In this document: one piece after another, positions 50,898-60,375 of the stretch | Numbering within the stretch: the stretch's first letter is position 1 | How the letters are laid out: every line of letters starts with the position of its first letter | Assembly: GCA_017483735.1 (NCBI GenBank) | Contig: JAFUVF010000036.1 | Span: 1-64,000 of the forward strand | Source of the DNA: Lachnospiraceae bacterium | GTDB taxonomy: Bacteria; Bacillota; Clostridia; Lachnospirales; Lachnospiraceae | Length of the DNA: 64,000 nucleotides | Reading direction: 5' to 3' | Notes under the pieces: generated by a model | Databases searched by the model: none | Told to the model about the DNA's origin: nothing | What the model saw: only the letters and a program-made list of their open reading frames with translations | Program-made: the position numbers and the translations under genes

Positions 50898-51519
50898 CGG
50901 CAGCGGATATACCGGTAAGCACTGTAAAGAATCCATAGGTAAGAGGCATATAGAGAGAATAGCCGTCAGTATAATTTATGCGGAGCGCCAAAAGCCCGTT
51001 TTTCTCTGCTCCGTTTAAGGAATAGCGGTATGCGGAGTCTGACAGATAATCCGCATTTTCTGCAATAAGAACTGAAAAAGGGAGTGAATCTGCAGGCTCT
51101 GATCCGTTTGAAATGCCAATATTTATCAAAGAACCTTTTAAGTTGTCACAATCCACGGAGAGCTTAATAAACTCATCGTTTGGAAATGCATTTAACGGAA
51201 GCGTGATATCAAGAAGCTCCTCATCATTCAGGGCTTTGTTTGTTATATGTATTTCAACGGCGGTATCTTCGATATTTGCGGCATTCTCGTCATATTTAAG
51301 CCCTATTTCCACGGAATCAAGATGACCATATTCACAGACAAAGCTGCCGTTCAAAATGTCTCCCTTATAAAGCTCATCCGAATACCCAGTTTCAGGGGCG
51401 GCTATCAATGTGCTTTTTGTGACCGGCGAAGCGGTTTTAAACACAATAAATACGGACAGCAGAAAAGCTGCAGGAATGATAAACAGCCCCGTAAATTTTC
51501 CCTTTCTCCGATTTTTCAT
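50869..51519 (-). CDS. Small extracytoplasmic protein with two anchors, unknown
   Basis: A 216-residue protein. It begins with a basic stretch (MKNRRKGKF) and a signal-anchor helix (about 10-27), then a beta-rich domain of about 150 residues with acidic patches (NDEELLDITLPLNAFPNDEF), and ends with a second helix and a basic tail (AAILNKRRNK). I recognise no family. It may associate with the membrane glycosyltransferase, whose 3' end it overlaps by 29 bases on the opposite strand. No clear promoter is seen upstream. Confidence 0.6.
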   Translation of the reverse strand: MKNRRKGKFTGLFIIPAAFLLSVFIVFKTASPVTKSTLIAAPETGYSDELYKGDILNGSFVCEYGHLDSVEIGLKYDENAANIEDTAVEIHITNKALNDEELLDITLPLNAFPNDEFIKLSVDCDNLKGSLINIGISNGSEPADSLPFSVLIAENADYLSDSAYRYSLNGAEKNGLLALRINYTDGYSLYMPLTYGFFTVLTGISAAAILNKRRNK

Positions 51520-51573
51520 AGAGAAAATTATATATTATATTTGGGCAAAAATCCATAGCAGCGTATTTTTTTG

Positions 51574-51602
51574 TTGATTTTTAAATAAAAAAATGATATA
51601 TT
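51574..51602 (+). promoter_or_regulatory. Promoter of the amino-acid binding protein
   Basis: TTGATT at 51574-51579 and TATATT at 51597-51602 are 17 bases apart. Transcription would begin about 40 bases before the AGGAGG of the gene at 51648. Confidence 0.7.
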
Positions 51603-51647
51603 AAATCGACTTTACAAAGCATTAAAAATATACAGGAGGAGAATATT

Positions 51648-52409
51648 ATGAAAAAGATTATTTCAGCTTTACTTGCAGGAACCCTCGCAGTGGCAGTGCT
51701 TGCAGGCTGCGGCAAGAGCAGTGGCGGCGCAACGATGACTGAGGGGAAGCTTATCGCAGGAACCAACGCTGCATTCCCGCCCTTTGAGTACATCGGGGAT
51801 GACGGACAGCCCGACGGCTTTGATATCGCCCTCATAAAGGAAATCGGAAAGAGACTCGGCTATGAGGTTGAAATCCAGGATATGGAGTTCGGCTCCCTCG
51901 TTGCGGCTATAGGAAGCAAGATTGATGTGGCTATCGCAGGCATGACCATCACTGATGAGAGAAAGCAGTCCGTGGATTTCGCAGAGCCCTACTATGACGC
52001 AACCCAGTATGTGATAATAAATGCAGGCGCAGATATCAAGAATGCCGAGGACTTAAAGGGAAAGGCTATCGGATGCCAGCTTGGAACCACAGGCGAGACT
52101 GTTGCACAGGACGCAGAGGGCGCAAGCGTCAATCCCTATGACAAGGCTGTTGATGCGGTAAACGACCTCGTAAACGGAAGAGTTGACTGTGTCATAATCG
52201 ACAAGAATCCCGCAGAGGTATTCAAGAACAACTTCGGGGACAAGATTGAGATCATTGACGGCGCACAGTTTGATTTCGAGATTGAGCAGTACGGTATCGC
52301 AGCACCCAAGGGAAGCCAGCTTGTTGCAGACATAAACAAGACCCTCGAGGAGATGAAGGCTGACGGAACCTTCGCAGAGCTTGAAAAGAAGTACATACTC
52401 GGAGAGTGA
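51648..52409 (+). CDS. Amino-acid ABC transporter substrate-binding lipoprotein
   Basis: A 253-residue lipoprotein: lipobox V-L-A-G-C at about 20, then the type-3 binding fold (AGTNAAFPPFEYIGDDG, ITDERKQSVDFAEPYYDATQY, the ligand-contact loop LGTTGETVAQ, and PKGSQLVADINK). These are polar amino-acid ABC receptors. Codon use is strongly biased (expression-optimised). Its likely permease and ATPase are the genes at 57948 and 58630; between lie a polyamine transporter and a wall hydrolase. A terminator directly follows. Confidence 0.9.
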   Translation: MKKIISALLAGTLAVAVLAGCGKSSGGATMTEGKLIAGTNAAFPPFEYIGDDGQPDGFDIALIKEIGKRLGYEVEIQDMEFGSLVAAIGSKIDVAIAGMTITDERKQSVDFAEPYYDATQYVIINAGADIKNAEDLKGKAIGCQLGTTGETVAQDAEGASVNPYDKAVDAVNDLVNGRVDCVIIDKNPAEVFKNNFGDKIEIIDGAQFDFEIEQYGIAAPKGSQLVADINKTLEEMKADGTFAELEKKYILGE

Positions 52410-52436
52410 TCCGCAAACAAAATAAATCAAAGCGGC

Positions 52437-52470
52437 AACGGGTGACGTATGGCACGTCACCCGTTTTTTA
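52437..52470 (+). terminator. Intrinsic terminator after the binding-protein gene
   Basis: AACGGGTGACGT (52437-52448) pairs perfectly with ACGTCACCCGTT (52454-52465), loop ATGGC, then TTTTTT. An ATG at 52449 falls in the loop and is not the start of the next gene. Confidence 0.9.
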
Positions 52471-52487
52471 AAGGAAAGGGGATAAAA

Positions 52488-53534
52488 TTGGAAAAGGCAT
52501 TTATTGAACTTAAGGGTCTCACAAAGACCTTTGGCGCACAGCAGGTCTTGAAGGGAATAGATTTGAGCATACACAGGAATGAATTTCTGACGCTGCTTGG
52601 TCCCTCGGGCTGCGGAAAGACCACAACACTCCGCATGATTGCAGGCTTTGAGGAGCCCACGAGCGGGGAGATACTCTTTGACGGCATAGATATCTCAAAG
52701 GTGCCGGCGTACAAAAGAGAGGTAAATACGGTGTTCCAGAGGTACGCCCTGTTTCCTTTCCTGAATGTGTACGACAATGTGGCATTCGGATTAAAGATAA
52801 AAAAGATGGATCAGAGCATGATACGTCATAAGGTGCTCCATATGATAGAGCTCGTAGGGCTTGCAGGCTTTGAGGACAGGGCTGTGACGAGCCTTTCCGG
52901 AGGTCAGCAGCAGAGAGTTGCCATCGCAAGAGCCCTTGTCAATGAGCCCAAGGTACTGCTTCTGGACGAGCCCCTGGGAGCTTTGGATGCAAAGCTCAGA
53001 AAGGGAATGCAGACTGAGCTTAAAAAGATACAGAAGGAAGTGGGTATTACCTTTATTTTTGTAACCCACGATCAGGAGGAGGCGCTTACCATGTCGGACA
53101 CCGTCGTCGTAATGAACGAGGGTGTAATTCAGCAGGTGGGAACTCCCGAGGATATATATAATGAGCCTGAGAACAGATTTGTCGCAAGCTTTATAGGAGA
53201 GTCAAATATAATTGAGGCTGTAATGAAGAAGGATCTTTTGGTGAGCTTCGACGGATTTGATTTTGAATGTGTGGATAAGGGCTTTAAGGATAATGAAAAT
53301 GTCGAGGTGGTCATCCGCCCCGAGGATATAGATATTGTAAAGCAGAAGCACGCAAAGCTTGTGGGAGTGGTAAAGTCCATTACCTTCATGGGCGTGCATC
53401 ATGAGATAGTGGTAGAGACAAGCGAGAGGGATTATCTCGTGCATACGACGGATTATTTCGAGCCCGGACTGGAGGTCGGACTTTCATTCGAGCCCGACGA
53501 CATTCACGTAATGTATCGCATGGATTGGGTATAA
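52488..53534 (+). CDS. potA: Spermidine/putrescine ABC transporter ATPase, PotA
   Basis: A 348-residue ATPase. Start chosen as TTG at 52488 with AAGGAAAGGGG eight to ten bases upstream. The only earlier ATG lies inside the terminator loop. Motifs are Walker [12 protein letters not shown], the Q-loop FQRYALFPF, signature [15 protein letters not shown], Walker [12 protein letters not shown], and the C-terminal TOBE-like regulatory domain with [11 protein letters not shown]. It powers the transporter formed with PotB and PotC. potB follows 31 bases later. Confidence 0.93.
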   Translation: MEKAFIELKGLTKTFGAQQVLKGIDLSIHRNEFLTLLGPSGCGKTTTLRMIAGFEEPTSGEILFDGIDISKVPAYKREVNTVFQRYALFPFLNVYDNVAFGLKIKKMDQSMIRHKVLHMIELVGLAGFEDRAVTSLSGGQQQRVAIARALVNEPKVLLLDEPLGALDAKLRKGMQTELKKIQKEVGITFIFVTHDQEEALTMSDTVVVMNEGVIQQVGTPEDIYNEPENRFVASFIGESNIIEAVMKKDLLVSFDGFDFECVDKGFKDNENVEVVIRPEDIDIVKQKHAKLVGVVKSITFMGVHHEIVVETSERDYLVHTTDYFEPGLEVGLSFEPDDIHVMYRMDWV

Positions 53535-53565
53535 TACCGAGAAAATAATAAAGAAAGGAAAAACC

Positions 53566-54387
53566 ATGAAACATTTTTCAAAGCTTGTCCGCCCGTATCT
53601 TGTATGGATGGTGCTGATAGTGGTGCTGCCGCTGTTGCTTATCGTCCTGTATTCGCTTACCACCGGCGGCAACGAACTTGTCAATATAAGCTTTACATTG
53701 GATAATTTTAAAAAAATCGGCGAGCCGGTATATTTTGATGTGCTCAAAAAATCCTTTACTCTGGGCATTGCATCGGTACTTATATGCCTTGTGTGCGGAT
53801 ATACTCTCGCATACATAATAAGCAGGCAGAATGAGGGCATTCAGGATTTGCTGATTCTCTTTGTGACCATACCTATGTGGATAAACACGCTGCTTCGCAC
53901 CTACGCATGGATAAGCATACTTTCGGACAATGGACTTGTAAATAAGCTCCTTGTGCTTTTGGGTTTTGCGCCTGCAAATCTGATGTACACGGATATCGCA
54001 GTGCTTCTCGGGCTTGTGAGTGATATGCTTCCCTTTATGGTAATACCCATACATACCTCCATAAGAAAGATAGACCCTTCCCTCATAGAGGCATCACATG
54101 ATCTGGGAGCGGACAATATTCAGACCTTCATTAAGGTAATATTCAAGATGTCGATACCCGGCGTGATAAACGGCGTGATGATGACCTTTCTTTTGTCCAT
54201 ATCCACCTTCGTCATTCCGAAGCTTTTGGGAGGCGGACAGTATATGCTCATAGGAAACCTCATAGAGACGCAGTTCATATCCGTGGGTAACTGGAATTTC
54301 GGAAGCGCTACCTCTATAATACTTACACTCATTATAATTATAGGCATGTCGCTTATGAGAAAGTTTGACAGGGAAAAGGAGGATTAG
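53566..54387 (+). CDS. potB: Spermidine/putrescine ABC transporter permease, PotB
   Basis: A 273-residue permease with six helices. The family loop EASHDLGADNIQTFIKVIFKMSIPG (the EAA motif that docks the ATPase) lies at about 185-205. It opens with a Pot-type extracellular loop (STLTTGGNELVN-like). It forms the membrane pore with the PotC half of the next protein. Its start lies after AAGGAAAAACC, and potC begins four bases after its stop. Confidence 0.92.
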   Translation: MKHFSKLVRPYLVWMVLIVVLPLLLIVLYSLTTGGNELVNISFTLDNFKKIGEPVYFDVLKKSFTLGIASVLICLVCGYTLAYIISRQNEGIQDLLILFVTIPMWINTLLRTYAWISILSDNGLVNKLLVLLGFAPANLMYTDIAVLLGLVSDMLPFMVIPIHTSIRKIDPSLIEASHDLGADNIQTFIKVIFKMSIPGVINGVMMTFLLSISTFVIPKLLGGGQYMLIGNLIETQFISVGNWNFGSATSIILTLIIIIGMSLMRKFDREKED

Positions 54388-54391
54388 TGAA

Positions 54392-56215
54392 ATGAAGAAC
54401 AAAAAGCTTGCAATACCCTCCGCCATTTACGTGGCACTGTGCTTTATATTCCTCTATCTTCCGATAGTGGTTACAATGGTGTTCTCCTTTAACTCATCGA
54501 AATCCCTGACAAGCATGACCGGGTTTTCCATGCAGTGGTACGCAAGGCTCATAGAGGACGGCTCCATAATGAAGGCTGTGTATGTATCGGTATCCATAGC
54601 CATGTTTGCAACGATTATTTCCACAGCCCTGGGAACCATTACCGCAATCGGGCTTTCAAAGTGCAAAAAGGTATTAAAGGATGTAATCATAAATCTGAAC
54701 GATATCCCCATTATGAATCCGGATATCGTGACTGCAATCGGACTTATGATCCTCTTTTCATCAATCACGCTTGAAAAGGGCTATTTAACCATGCTCTTAA
54801 GCCACATTGCTTTCTGTACGCCATATGTCCTGACAAGCGTTTATCCGAAGGTAAGAAATCTCGACCCCAATATAGCGGAGGCGGCGCTTGATCTGGGAGC
54901 AACGCCCTTTGAGGCGCTCACAAAGGTAATTATACCCATGCTAAAGGACGGCATATTTGCGGGAATGCTCCTTGCCTTTACTATGTCCTTTGACGATTTT
55001 GTGATATCCTATTTCGTAACGGGGAACGGAGTGCAGAACATTTCAATAATCGTATACAATATGACAAAGAGGACGAATCCCACGATAAATGCTCTCTCGA
55101 CCATAGTTATATTGATCATTGCGATTACGCTTATTGTCATAAACGTAATGCCTGAGAGGTTTAAAAACTTTATGAAATATTTTGCCGCAGGGCTGTTTGC
55201 GGCAGGACTTATAGTTACCGTGTTTACAGGCTTTGCAGGGACGCAGAGGACCCTTCGTGTATACAATGCCGGGGAATATGCAGACCCCTCCGTATTGGAA
55301 AGCTTTGAGAGAGAATACGGGGCAAGGCTTATATATGAAACCTTTGATTCCAACGAGAGTATGTATACAAAGGTAAAGAGCGGCGCCCAGTACGACATAA
55401 TAATCCCGTCGGACTATATGATAGAGCGGCTTATTAACGAGGATATGCTTAAGCCAATCGACTGGTCGAAGCTGACTAATGCAGATGGACTTGACCCTGC
55501 CATAATGGGCTTTGACTTTGATGCGGACAACACCTATTCCGTGCCGTATTTTGTAGGAACTGTGGGTATTCTCTACGATAAGACCGTGATCGACGAAGAG
55601 GATTTGTCTGAGGGCTGGGAGCTTCTTAGGAACGAAAAATACAAGGGAAATATTTATATGTATGATTCCGAGAGGGATTCCTTTATGGTGGCGCTCAAGG
55701 CATTAGGTTATTCAATGAATACAGACAATAAGGATGAGATAGACGAGGCATACAGGTGGCTTATAGAACAGCGTGACAGAATGGACGTGGTGTATGCGGG
55801 CGATGATGTAATCGACAATATGATATCCGGAAATAAGGCTCTGGCGGTGGTTTATTCCGGAGATGCAGCCTACATTATATCTGAAAATGAGAATATGGGA
55901 TATCTTGAACCCTCACAGGGCACAAACGAGTGGTGCGACTCCATGGTCATCACAAAGGACTGCGAGGATGAGGAGCTTGCGCATGAGTATATTGATTATA
56001 TGCTCTCATATGATGCGGCGTATGCAAATTCCGCATATGTAGGCTATTCTTCTCCCATAACGGAGGTTTCAAATGAGCTTTCCGAGGAGGACTATGAAGG
56101 CATAGATGCCTACGTTCCGGACTTTGGATATGAGCTTAACGAAAGCTTCCGCTATCAGGAAACCTCGATTAAGCAGTATTTCGCAGATTTGTGGACCAAG
56201 GTCAAGGCATATTGA
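54392..56215 (+). CDS. Fused PotC permease and PotD substrate-binding protein
   Basis: About 607 residues from the ATG at 54392, six bases after AGGAGG. Residues about 1-265 are a PotC permease with six helices and EAA loop AALDLGATPFEALTKVI. A further membrane helix near 265-285 links to a PotD-type binding domain (about 290-607) with VYNAGEYADPSVLESFEREYG, KVKSGAQYDIIIPSDYMIERL and QYFADLWTKVKAY at the end. The polyamine receptor is thus anchored to the permease, unlike the separate PotD of E. coli. Similar fusions are known in Firmicutes. Confidence 0.9.
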   Translation: MKNKKLAIPSAIYVALCFIFLYLPIVVTMVFSFNSSKSLTSMTGFSMQWYARLIEDGSIMKAVYVSVSIAMFATIISTALGTITAIGLSKCKKVLKDVIINLNDIPIMNPDIVTAIGLMILFSSITLEKGYLTMLLSHIAFCTPYVLTSVYPKVRNLDPNIAEAALDLGATPFEALTKVIIPMLKDGIFAGMLLAFTMSFDDFVISYFVTGNGVQNISIIVYNMTKRTNPTINALSTIVILIIAITLIVINVMPERFKNFMKYFAAGLFAAGLIVTVFTGFAGTQRTLRVYNAGEYADPSVLESFEREYGARLIYETFDSNESMYTKVKSGAQYDIIIPSDYMIERLINEDMLKPIDWSKLTNADGLDPAIMGFDFDADNTYSVPYFVGTVGILYDKTVIDEEDLSEGWELLRNEKYKGNIYMYDSERDSFMVALKALGYSMNTDNKDEIDEAYRWLIEQRDRMDVVYAGDDVIDNMISGNKALAVVYSGDAAYIISENENMGYLEPSQGTNEWCDSMVITKDCEDEELAHEYIDYMLSYDAAYANSAYVGYSSPITEVSNELSEEDYEGIDAYVPDFGYELNESFRYQETSIKQYFADLWTKVKAY

Positions 56216-56248
56216 TTTTTTTCGTATTTTCTGTAGAATAGAAATGAT

Positions 56249-57880
56249 ATGAAAAAAACGGATTTAAAATTATCAGGATTAAAAAAGCGGATATTGTGCT
56301 TTGCGGCAGCGGGTGCGTTAGTGCTCGCTGAGTGCATTGCATTCACAAAAGCCGGCATAACCGGGTATGCGACAAGCGCCAATATGAGCGAGGAAGAGCA
56401 GCAGACGAGACAGACCATATCGGATCTTGAAAAGCAGACCAATGAAACAAAAAATGCCATAAAAGACCTTCAAAATCAGCAGAATGCCGCAAAGAACAAT
56501 GTAAGCAGCCTGCAGAATCAGAGTAAGGATCTTCAAAGCACAATAAATACATATACGGGACAGCTCGATGATCTGAATGATGATATATCGGAGACAGAGG
56601 AGGAGCTTTCCAAAATTTCCGGAGAGATAATCGAGCTTAACAACGAGCTTAACGAAGCGAGGGAAGAGGAAGCAAGACGCTATGAGAAATTGAAGGGAAG
56701 GCTCAGAAGCACCTATGAGCACGGCGGTGTCGAGGGGATGCTCCTTATGATTTTTTCCTCCGGCTCGGTGGAGGATATGCTTAACAGAGTAGATTTTCTA
56801 AACTCCGTCGTAGGGTATGACTTCAGGATAATGGACGAATACAGGGCGATACAGAAGGAGATAGAGAACAAAACCGAGGTCTTAGAGGAGAAGGAGGCTG
56901 AGCTTTCCGCATATCAGGCAGAGCTTGACGAAAAGTACGGAGAGCTTGCAGATCTTACGGATACGGTAAGAGGGAAGCTAAACAGCACCAACAGCAATAT
57001 CGCTTCTGAAAAGCTAAAGATAGAGGACTACAACAAACAGCTTGCAGAGCTGGATACCAAGATGAAGAGTCTGGAATCACAGACTGCATCGGCACAGGCG
57101 GAGCTTGCAAAGCAGATGGCAGACAGGTTGATTACGGTGGTGGAGGACACCTCCGGCTCATATGATGCCAGTGATGATGAGCTTATGTGGCTTGCTGCGA
57201 CTATTCAGGCGGAGGCCGGAGGAGAGTCCTACACCGGAAAGCTTGCAGTGGGAAGCGTTATAATGAACCGTGTAAAGAGCTCATCCTTCCCCAACACTAT
57301 AGTCGGGGTTATAACGCAGAAGCTGCAGTTTGCTTCCTACCGTTCGGGAAAGGTGGAGCTTATAATCGCAAACGGCCCCAATTCCACCTGTATAAAGGCG
57401 GCGCAGGAGGTTCTGGACGGAGCAAGAGTCGGGAATTATCTCTTCTTTATGACAAAATATTATGCGGATTATTACAATATCGCAGAGTACACAATGATAG
57501 GTAATCATGCATTCTTCTACCGCTGGGTAACGGACAAGAATAAGAGCACGGCGACGCCGGAGCCCACAGAGACTCCGGAACCTACGGAAAAGCCCAAGGC
57601 TACGGAAACAACTGCTCCTACAGTAACTCCGGCACCTACGGCGACAGTGGCGCCGACCCCGTCACCTACAGTGGCGCCGACACCGACTCCGACTCCGACG
57701 CCCACAGCGACACCTACACCTACAGCGACACCTACACCAACGCCGGCTCCGACACCTACACCTACACCTACGCCTGCAGTGACCATAGAGCCTGAAAAAA
57801 CAGAAGCGCCGGCGGATTCCCCCACGCCCGAAGCATCGGCGGAGGCAGCGTCCACAGCTTCTCCCGCCCCCGCCACTTGA
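56249..57880 (+). CDS. Coiled-coil SleB-type cell-wall hydrolase with Pro/Thr tail
   Basis: A 543-residue surface protein. A basic N-terminus and a membrane helix (about 13-31) are followed by a long coiled coil (about 45-290; PcsB-like, rich in Glu, Gln, Asn, Leu). The catalytic hydrolase_2 (SleB) domain at about 309-425 has [21 protein letters not shown] with the likely catalytic Glu, and GNHAFFYRW at its end. The last 110 residues are a Thr/Pro/Ala-rich tail of [10 protein letters not shown] type. Such hydrolases cut peptidoglycan during growth or division, and the coiled coil may hold the enzyme inactive until a division complex releases it. Confidence 0.88.
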   Translation: MKKTDLKLSGLKKRILCFAAAGALVLAECIAFTKAGITGYATSANMSEEEQQTRQTISDLEKQTNETKNAIKDLQNQQNAAKNNVSSLQNQSKDLQSTINTYTGQLDDLNDDISETEEELSKISGEIIELNNELNEAREEEARRYEKLKGRLRSTYEHGGVEGMLLMIFSSGSVEDMLNRVDFLNSVVGYDFRIMDEYRAIQKEIENKTEVLEEKEAELSAYQAELDEKYGELADLTDTVRGKLNSTNSNIASEKLKIEDYNKQLAELDTKMKSLESQTASAQAELAKQMADRLITVVEDTSGSYDASDDELMWLAATIQAEAGGESYTGKLAVGSVIMNRVKSSSFPNTIVGVITQKLQFASYRSGKVELIIANGPNSTCIKAAQEVLDGARVGNYLFFMTKYYADYYNIAEYTMIGNHAFFYRWVTDKNKSTATPEPTETPEPTEKPKATETTAPTVTPAPTATVAPTPSPTVAPTPTPTPTPTATPTPTATPTPTPAPTPTPTPTPAVTIEPEKTEAPADSPTPEASAEAASTASPAPAT

Positions 57881-57947
57881 TTTATTGCAGCATTTTTAAT
57901 ACAATAGCTAGGTGTGTTTGAGAATAAAATGATCCAGAGGAGTAAAT

Positions 57948-58643
57948 ATGTTTGAAACAGAGCTCGGAAGAAAGATATATGCGGCATTTATAGATAAGGA
58001 CAGGTGGCAGCTGTATTTTGCGGGCTTGTCCGTGACAATGCAGGTGGCGCTTTTTGCGGCGATAATAGGCATTGTCCTGGGGACAATAGTCGCATTTATG
58101 AAGCTTTCCGTCAATAAAAGCGGGAAGCCCACCATATTTTCTTACATTGCAAATATCTATATCGATATCATCAGGGGAACGCCCTCAGTGCTGCAGCTTT
58201 TGATCATGTGGTTCGTTATCTTAAGCAGCTGGAAGAACGGCATTGCTGTTGCTAGCATTTCCTTCGGGATAAATTCCGGCGCATATGTGGCTGAGATTGT
58301 AAGAGCCGGAATACTTGCGGTTGACAAAGGGCAGACAGAGGCAGGACGCTCCGTGGGCCTAAGCAACCTCCAGACTATGCGGTATATCGTGATCCCGCAG
58401 GCCTTTAAGAATGTACTCCCTCCTTTGGGGAATGAGTTTATCGTACTCATAAAGGAGACGGCAATAGTCGGATATGTGAGCCTGCGTGACCTTACGAGAA
58501 CCGCCCACCAGATGACATCCACTCTTTATGATGCTTTCACGCCCCTTATCGGCGCAGCGGTCATATACTTTGTGGTAATTAAGATACTGACCATACTTCT
58601 TGCAAAGCTTGAGAGGAGGTTAAGAAAAAGTGATAATCGTTAA
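57948..58643 (+). CDS. Amino-acid ABC transporter permease
   Basis: A 231-residue permease with five helices. The family loop [23 protein letters not shown] includes the EAA motif, and [15 protein letters not shown] is the N-terminal signature of HisM/GlnP-type permeases. It forms the pore for polar amino acids and pairs with the ATPase that overlaps its end by 14 bases. GAGGAG precedes the start. The binding protein is probably the one at 51648. Confidence 0.92.
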   Translation: MFETELGRKIYAAFIDKDRWQLYFAGLSVTMQVALFAAIIGIVLGTIVAFMKLSVNKSGKPTIFSYIANIYIDIIRGTPSVLQLLIMWFVILSSWKNGIAVASISFGINSGAYVAEIVRAGILAVDKGQTEAGRSVGLSNLQTMRYIVIPQAFKNVLPPLGNEFIVLIKETAIVGYVSLRDLTRTAHQMTSTLYDAFTPLIGAAVIYFVVIKILTILLAKLERRLRKSDNR

Positions 58644-59355
58644 GGACCTTCACAAGACCTTTGATGACGAGCTCCATGTGCTTAAGGGAGTGAATTATCA
58701 TATACATCAGGGAGAAAAGATAGTGATAGTCGGTCCCTCCGGTTCGGGGAAAAGCACGTTTTTAAGGTGCTTAAACCTTCTCGAGAGACCTACAAGCGGA
58801 GAGATATGGTTCGACGGACAGAATATTACAGACCCAAGGACTGATATAAACAAGGTAAGAGAGCATTTGGGAATGGTTTTTCAGCATTTCAATCTGTTCA
58901 ACAACCTGACGATAATGGAAAATATTACCCTTGCCCCCACTAAGTTGAAGCTGCAGACCGCAGAGGAAGCCAAAGAGAATGCATTGAAGCTTTTAGAGAG
59001 AGTGGGACTTACCGACAAGGCGGACGTATATCCTTCATCCCTTTCAGGCGGACAGAAGCAGCGTATCGCCATTGTCAGAAGCCTTGCAATGAATCCGAAG
59101 GTAATGCTCTTTGATGAGCCCACAAGCGCCCTCGATCCGGAGATGGTAGGGGAGGTGCTCGAGGTAATGAAGGAGCTTGCCACCGCCGGAATGACCATGG
59201 TGGTGGTTACCCATGAGATGGGATTTGCAAGGGAAGTAGGGACGAAGGTGCTCTTTATGGACGGTGGAAATATCTTGGAGGAGAATACTCCCAAGGAGTT
59301 TTTCGAGCACCCACAGAGCCAGAGACTGCAGGATTTCCTTTCAAAGGTGTTGTAG
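58630..59355 (+). CDS. glnQ: Amino-acid ABC transporter ATPase
   Basis: A 241-residue ATPase of standard length. It starts at GTG 58630, ten bases after GAGGAGG. Motifs are Walker [17 protein letters not shown]-loop [10 protein letters not shown], signature [15 protein letters not shown], Walker [14 protein letters not shown], and a switch His in [12 protein letters not shown]. The symbol glnQ denotes the family. The amino acid carried cannot be read. Confidence 0.92.
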   Translation: MIIVKDLHKTFDDELHVLKGVNYHIHQGEKIVIVGPSGSGKSTFLRCLNLLERPTSGEIWFDGQNITDPRTDINKVREHLGMVFQHFNLFNNLTIMENITLAPTKLKLQTAEEAKENALKLLERVGLTDKADVYPSSLSGGQKQRIAIVRSLAMNPKVMLFDEPTSALDPEMVGEVLEVMKELATAGMTMVVVTHEMGFAREVGTKVLFMDGGNILEENTPKEFFEHPQSQRLQDFLSKVL

Positions 59356-59358
59356 ACT

Positions 59359-60375
59359 ATGGTTACATTTTCGCTGTGCATGATAGTTAAAAATGAGGAG
59401 AAGGTGTTGGCAAGATGCCTCGATTCCATCGCAGATATAATGGACGAGATAATCATTGTGGATACCGGCTCTTCGGATGCCACAAGGGAGATTGCGGCAC
59501 GGTACACCGACAGGGTTTTTGACTTTGAATGGATAGATGATTTTGCAAAGGCGAGAAATTTTGCCTTTTCAAAGGCAACAAAGGATTATATCTATTCTGC
59601 GGATGCGGATGAGGTTCTGGATGAGGAAAACAGGGAGCGCCTGCGTGCTCTCAAAAAAAATCTTCTGCCGGAGATAGAGATAGTCCAGATGAAGTACGGA
59701 AATCAGCTGGAATACGGCACGGTATATAATTTTGACGAGGAATACCGTCCGAAGCTGTTTAAAAGACTGCGGGAATTTACCTGGATAGAGCCGATACATG
59801 AGAGTGTGCGCCTTGACCCTGTAGTTTTTGACAGCGATATAGTAATCACACATAAGCCTCACGAGAATCACGCAAAGCGTGATATAGCGAATTTTGAGAA
59901 GCAGACAAAAAAAGGCTTGAGGCTTTCAAAGCACCTTCATTCAATGTATGCAAGGGAGCTTTTTCTTGCAGGGGATGATGAGGATTTTCTCAAGGCGGAG
60001 AAGTTTTTTTTGTCATCCGCAGAGGATATCGAAAGAAGCAGTGAAGAGGTCATGGAGGCAAATCTTGTGCTTTCCCATATTGCGGGGCTTAAGAAGGACG
60101 GCGCAATGCTTTTAAAGCATGCCTCAAAGCTTTTGGTTACCGAGAGTTCCTCGGAAATATGTATAGAGCTGGGAAACTTTTTTGAAGGGCGGAAGGACTA
60201 TACCGAGGCGGCGATATGGTATTACAATGCGGTGTATGAGGTCAAGCCCGTAATCAATCTGCGTGCAGGGGGAGAACTTGGACTTAACGGACTCATCCGA
60301 TGCTACAGGGCGTTGGGAAATGAAGAAGCAGCGGCACAATACGAGAGGGAGCTTATAAATGAGCTGGGAAAATAA
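59359..60375 (+). CDS. Family 2 glycosyltransferase with helical repeats
   Basis: A 338-residue protein. The N-terminal GT2 domain (about 1-165) has FSLCMIVKNEEKVLARCLDS, the nucleotide-binding IVDTGSSD, SADADEVLDEENRE with the metal-binding acidic motif, and TWIEPIHESVRL. The C-terminal half (about 180-338) is helical with TPR-like spacing (ALGNEEAAAQYEREL at the end). There is no membrane helix. It transfers a sugar from a nucleotide donor, probably in cell-wall or exopolysaccharide synthesis. Its end overlaps hisC by 17 bases. Confidence 0.85.
   Translation: MVTFSLCMIVKNEEKVLARCLDSIADIMDEIIIVDTGSSDATREIAARYTDRVFDFEWIDDFAKARNFAFSKATKDYIYSADADEVLDEENRERLRALKKNLLPEIEIVQMKYGNQLEYGTVYNFDEEYRPKLFKRLREFTWIEPIHESVRLDPVVFDSDIVITHKPHENHAKRDIANFEKQTKKGLRLSKHLHSMYARELFLAGDDEDFLKAEKFFLSSAEDIERSSEEVMEANLVLSHIAGLKKDGAMLLKHASKLLVTESSSEICIELGNFFEGRKDYTEAAIWYYNAVYEVKPVINLRAGGELGLNGLIRCYRALGNEEAAAQYERELINELGK

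Noticed and set aside
57545-57860. Short direct repeats suggesting a CRISPR-like or satellite array
   Set aside because: They are codons of the Thr/Pro/Ala tail of the wall hydrolase, in frame, with no unique spacers.
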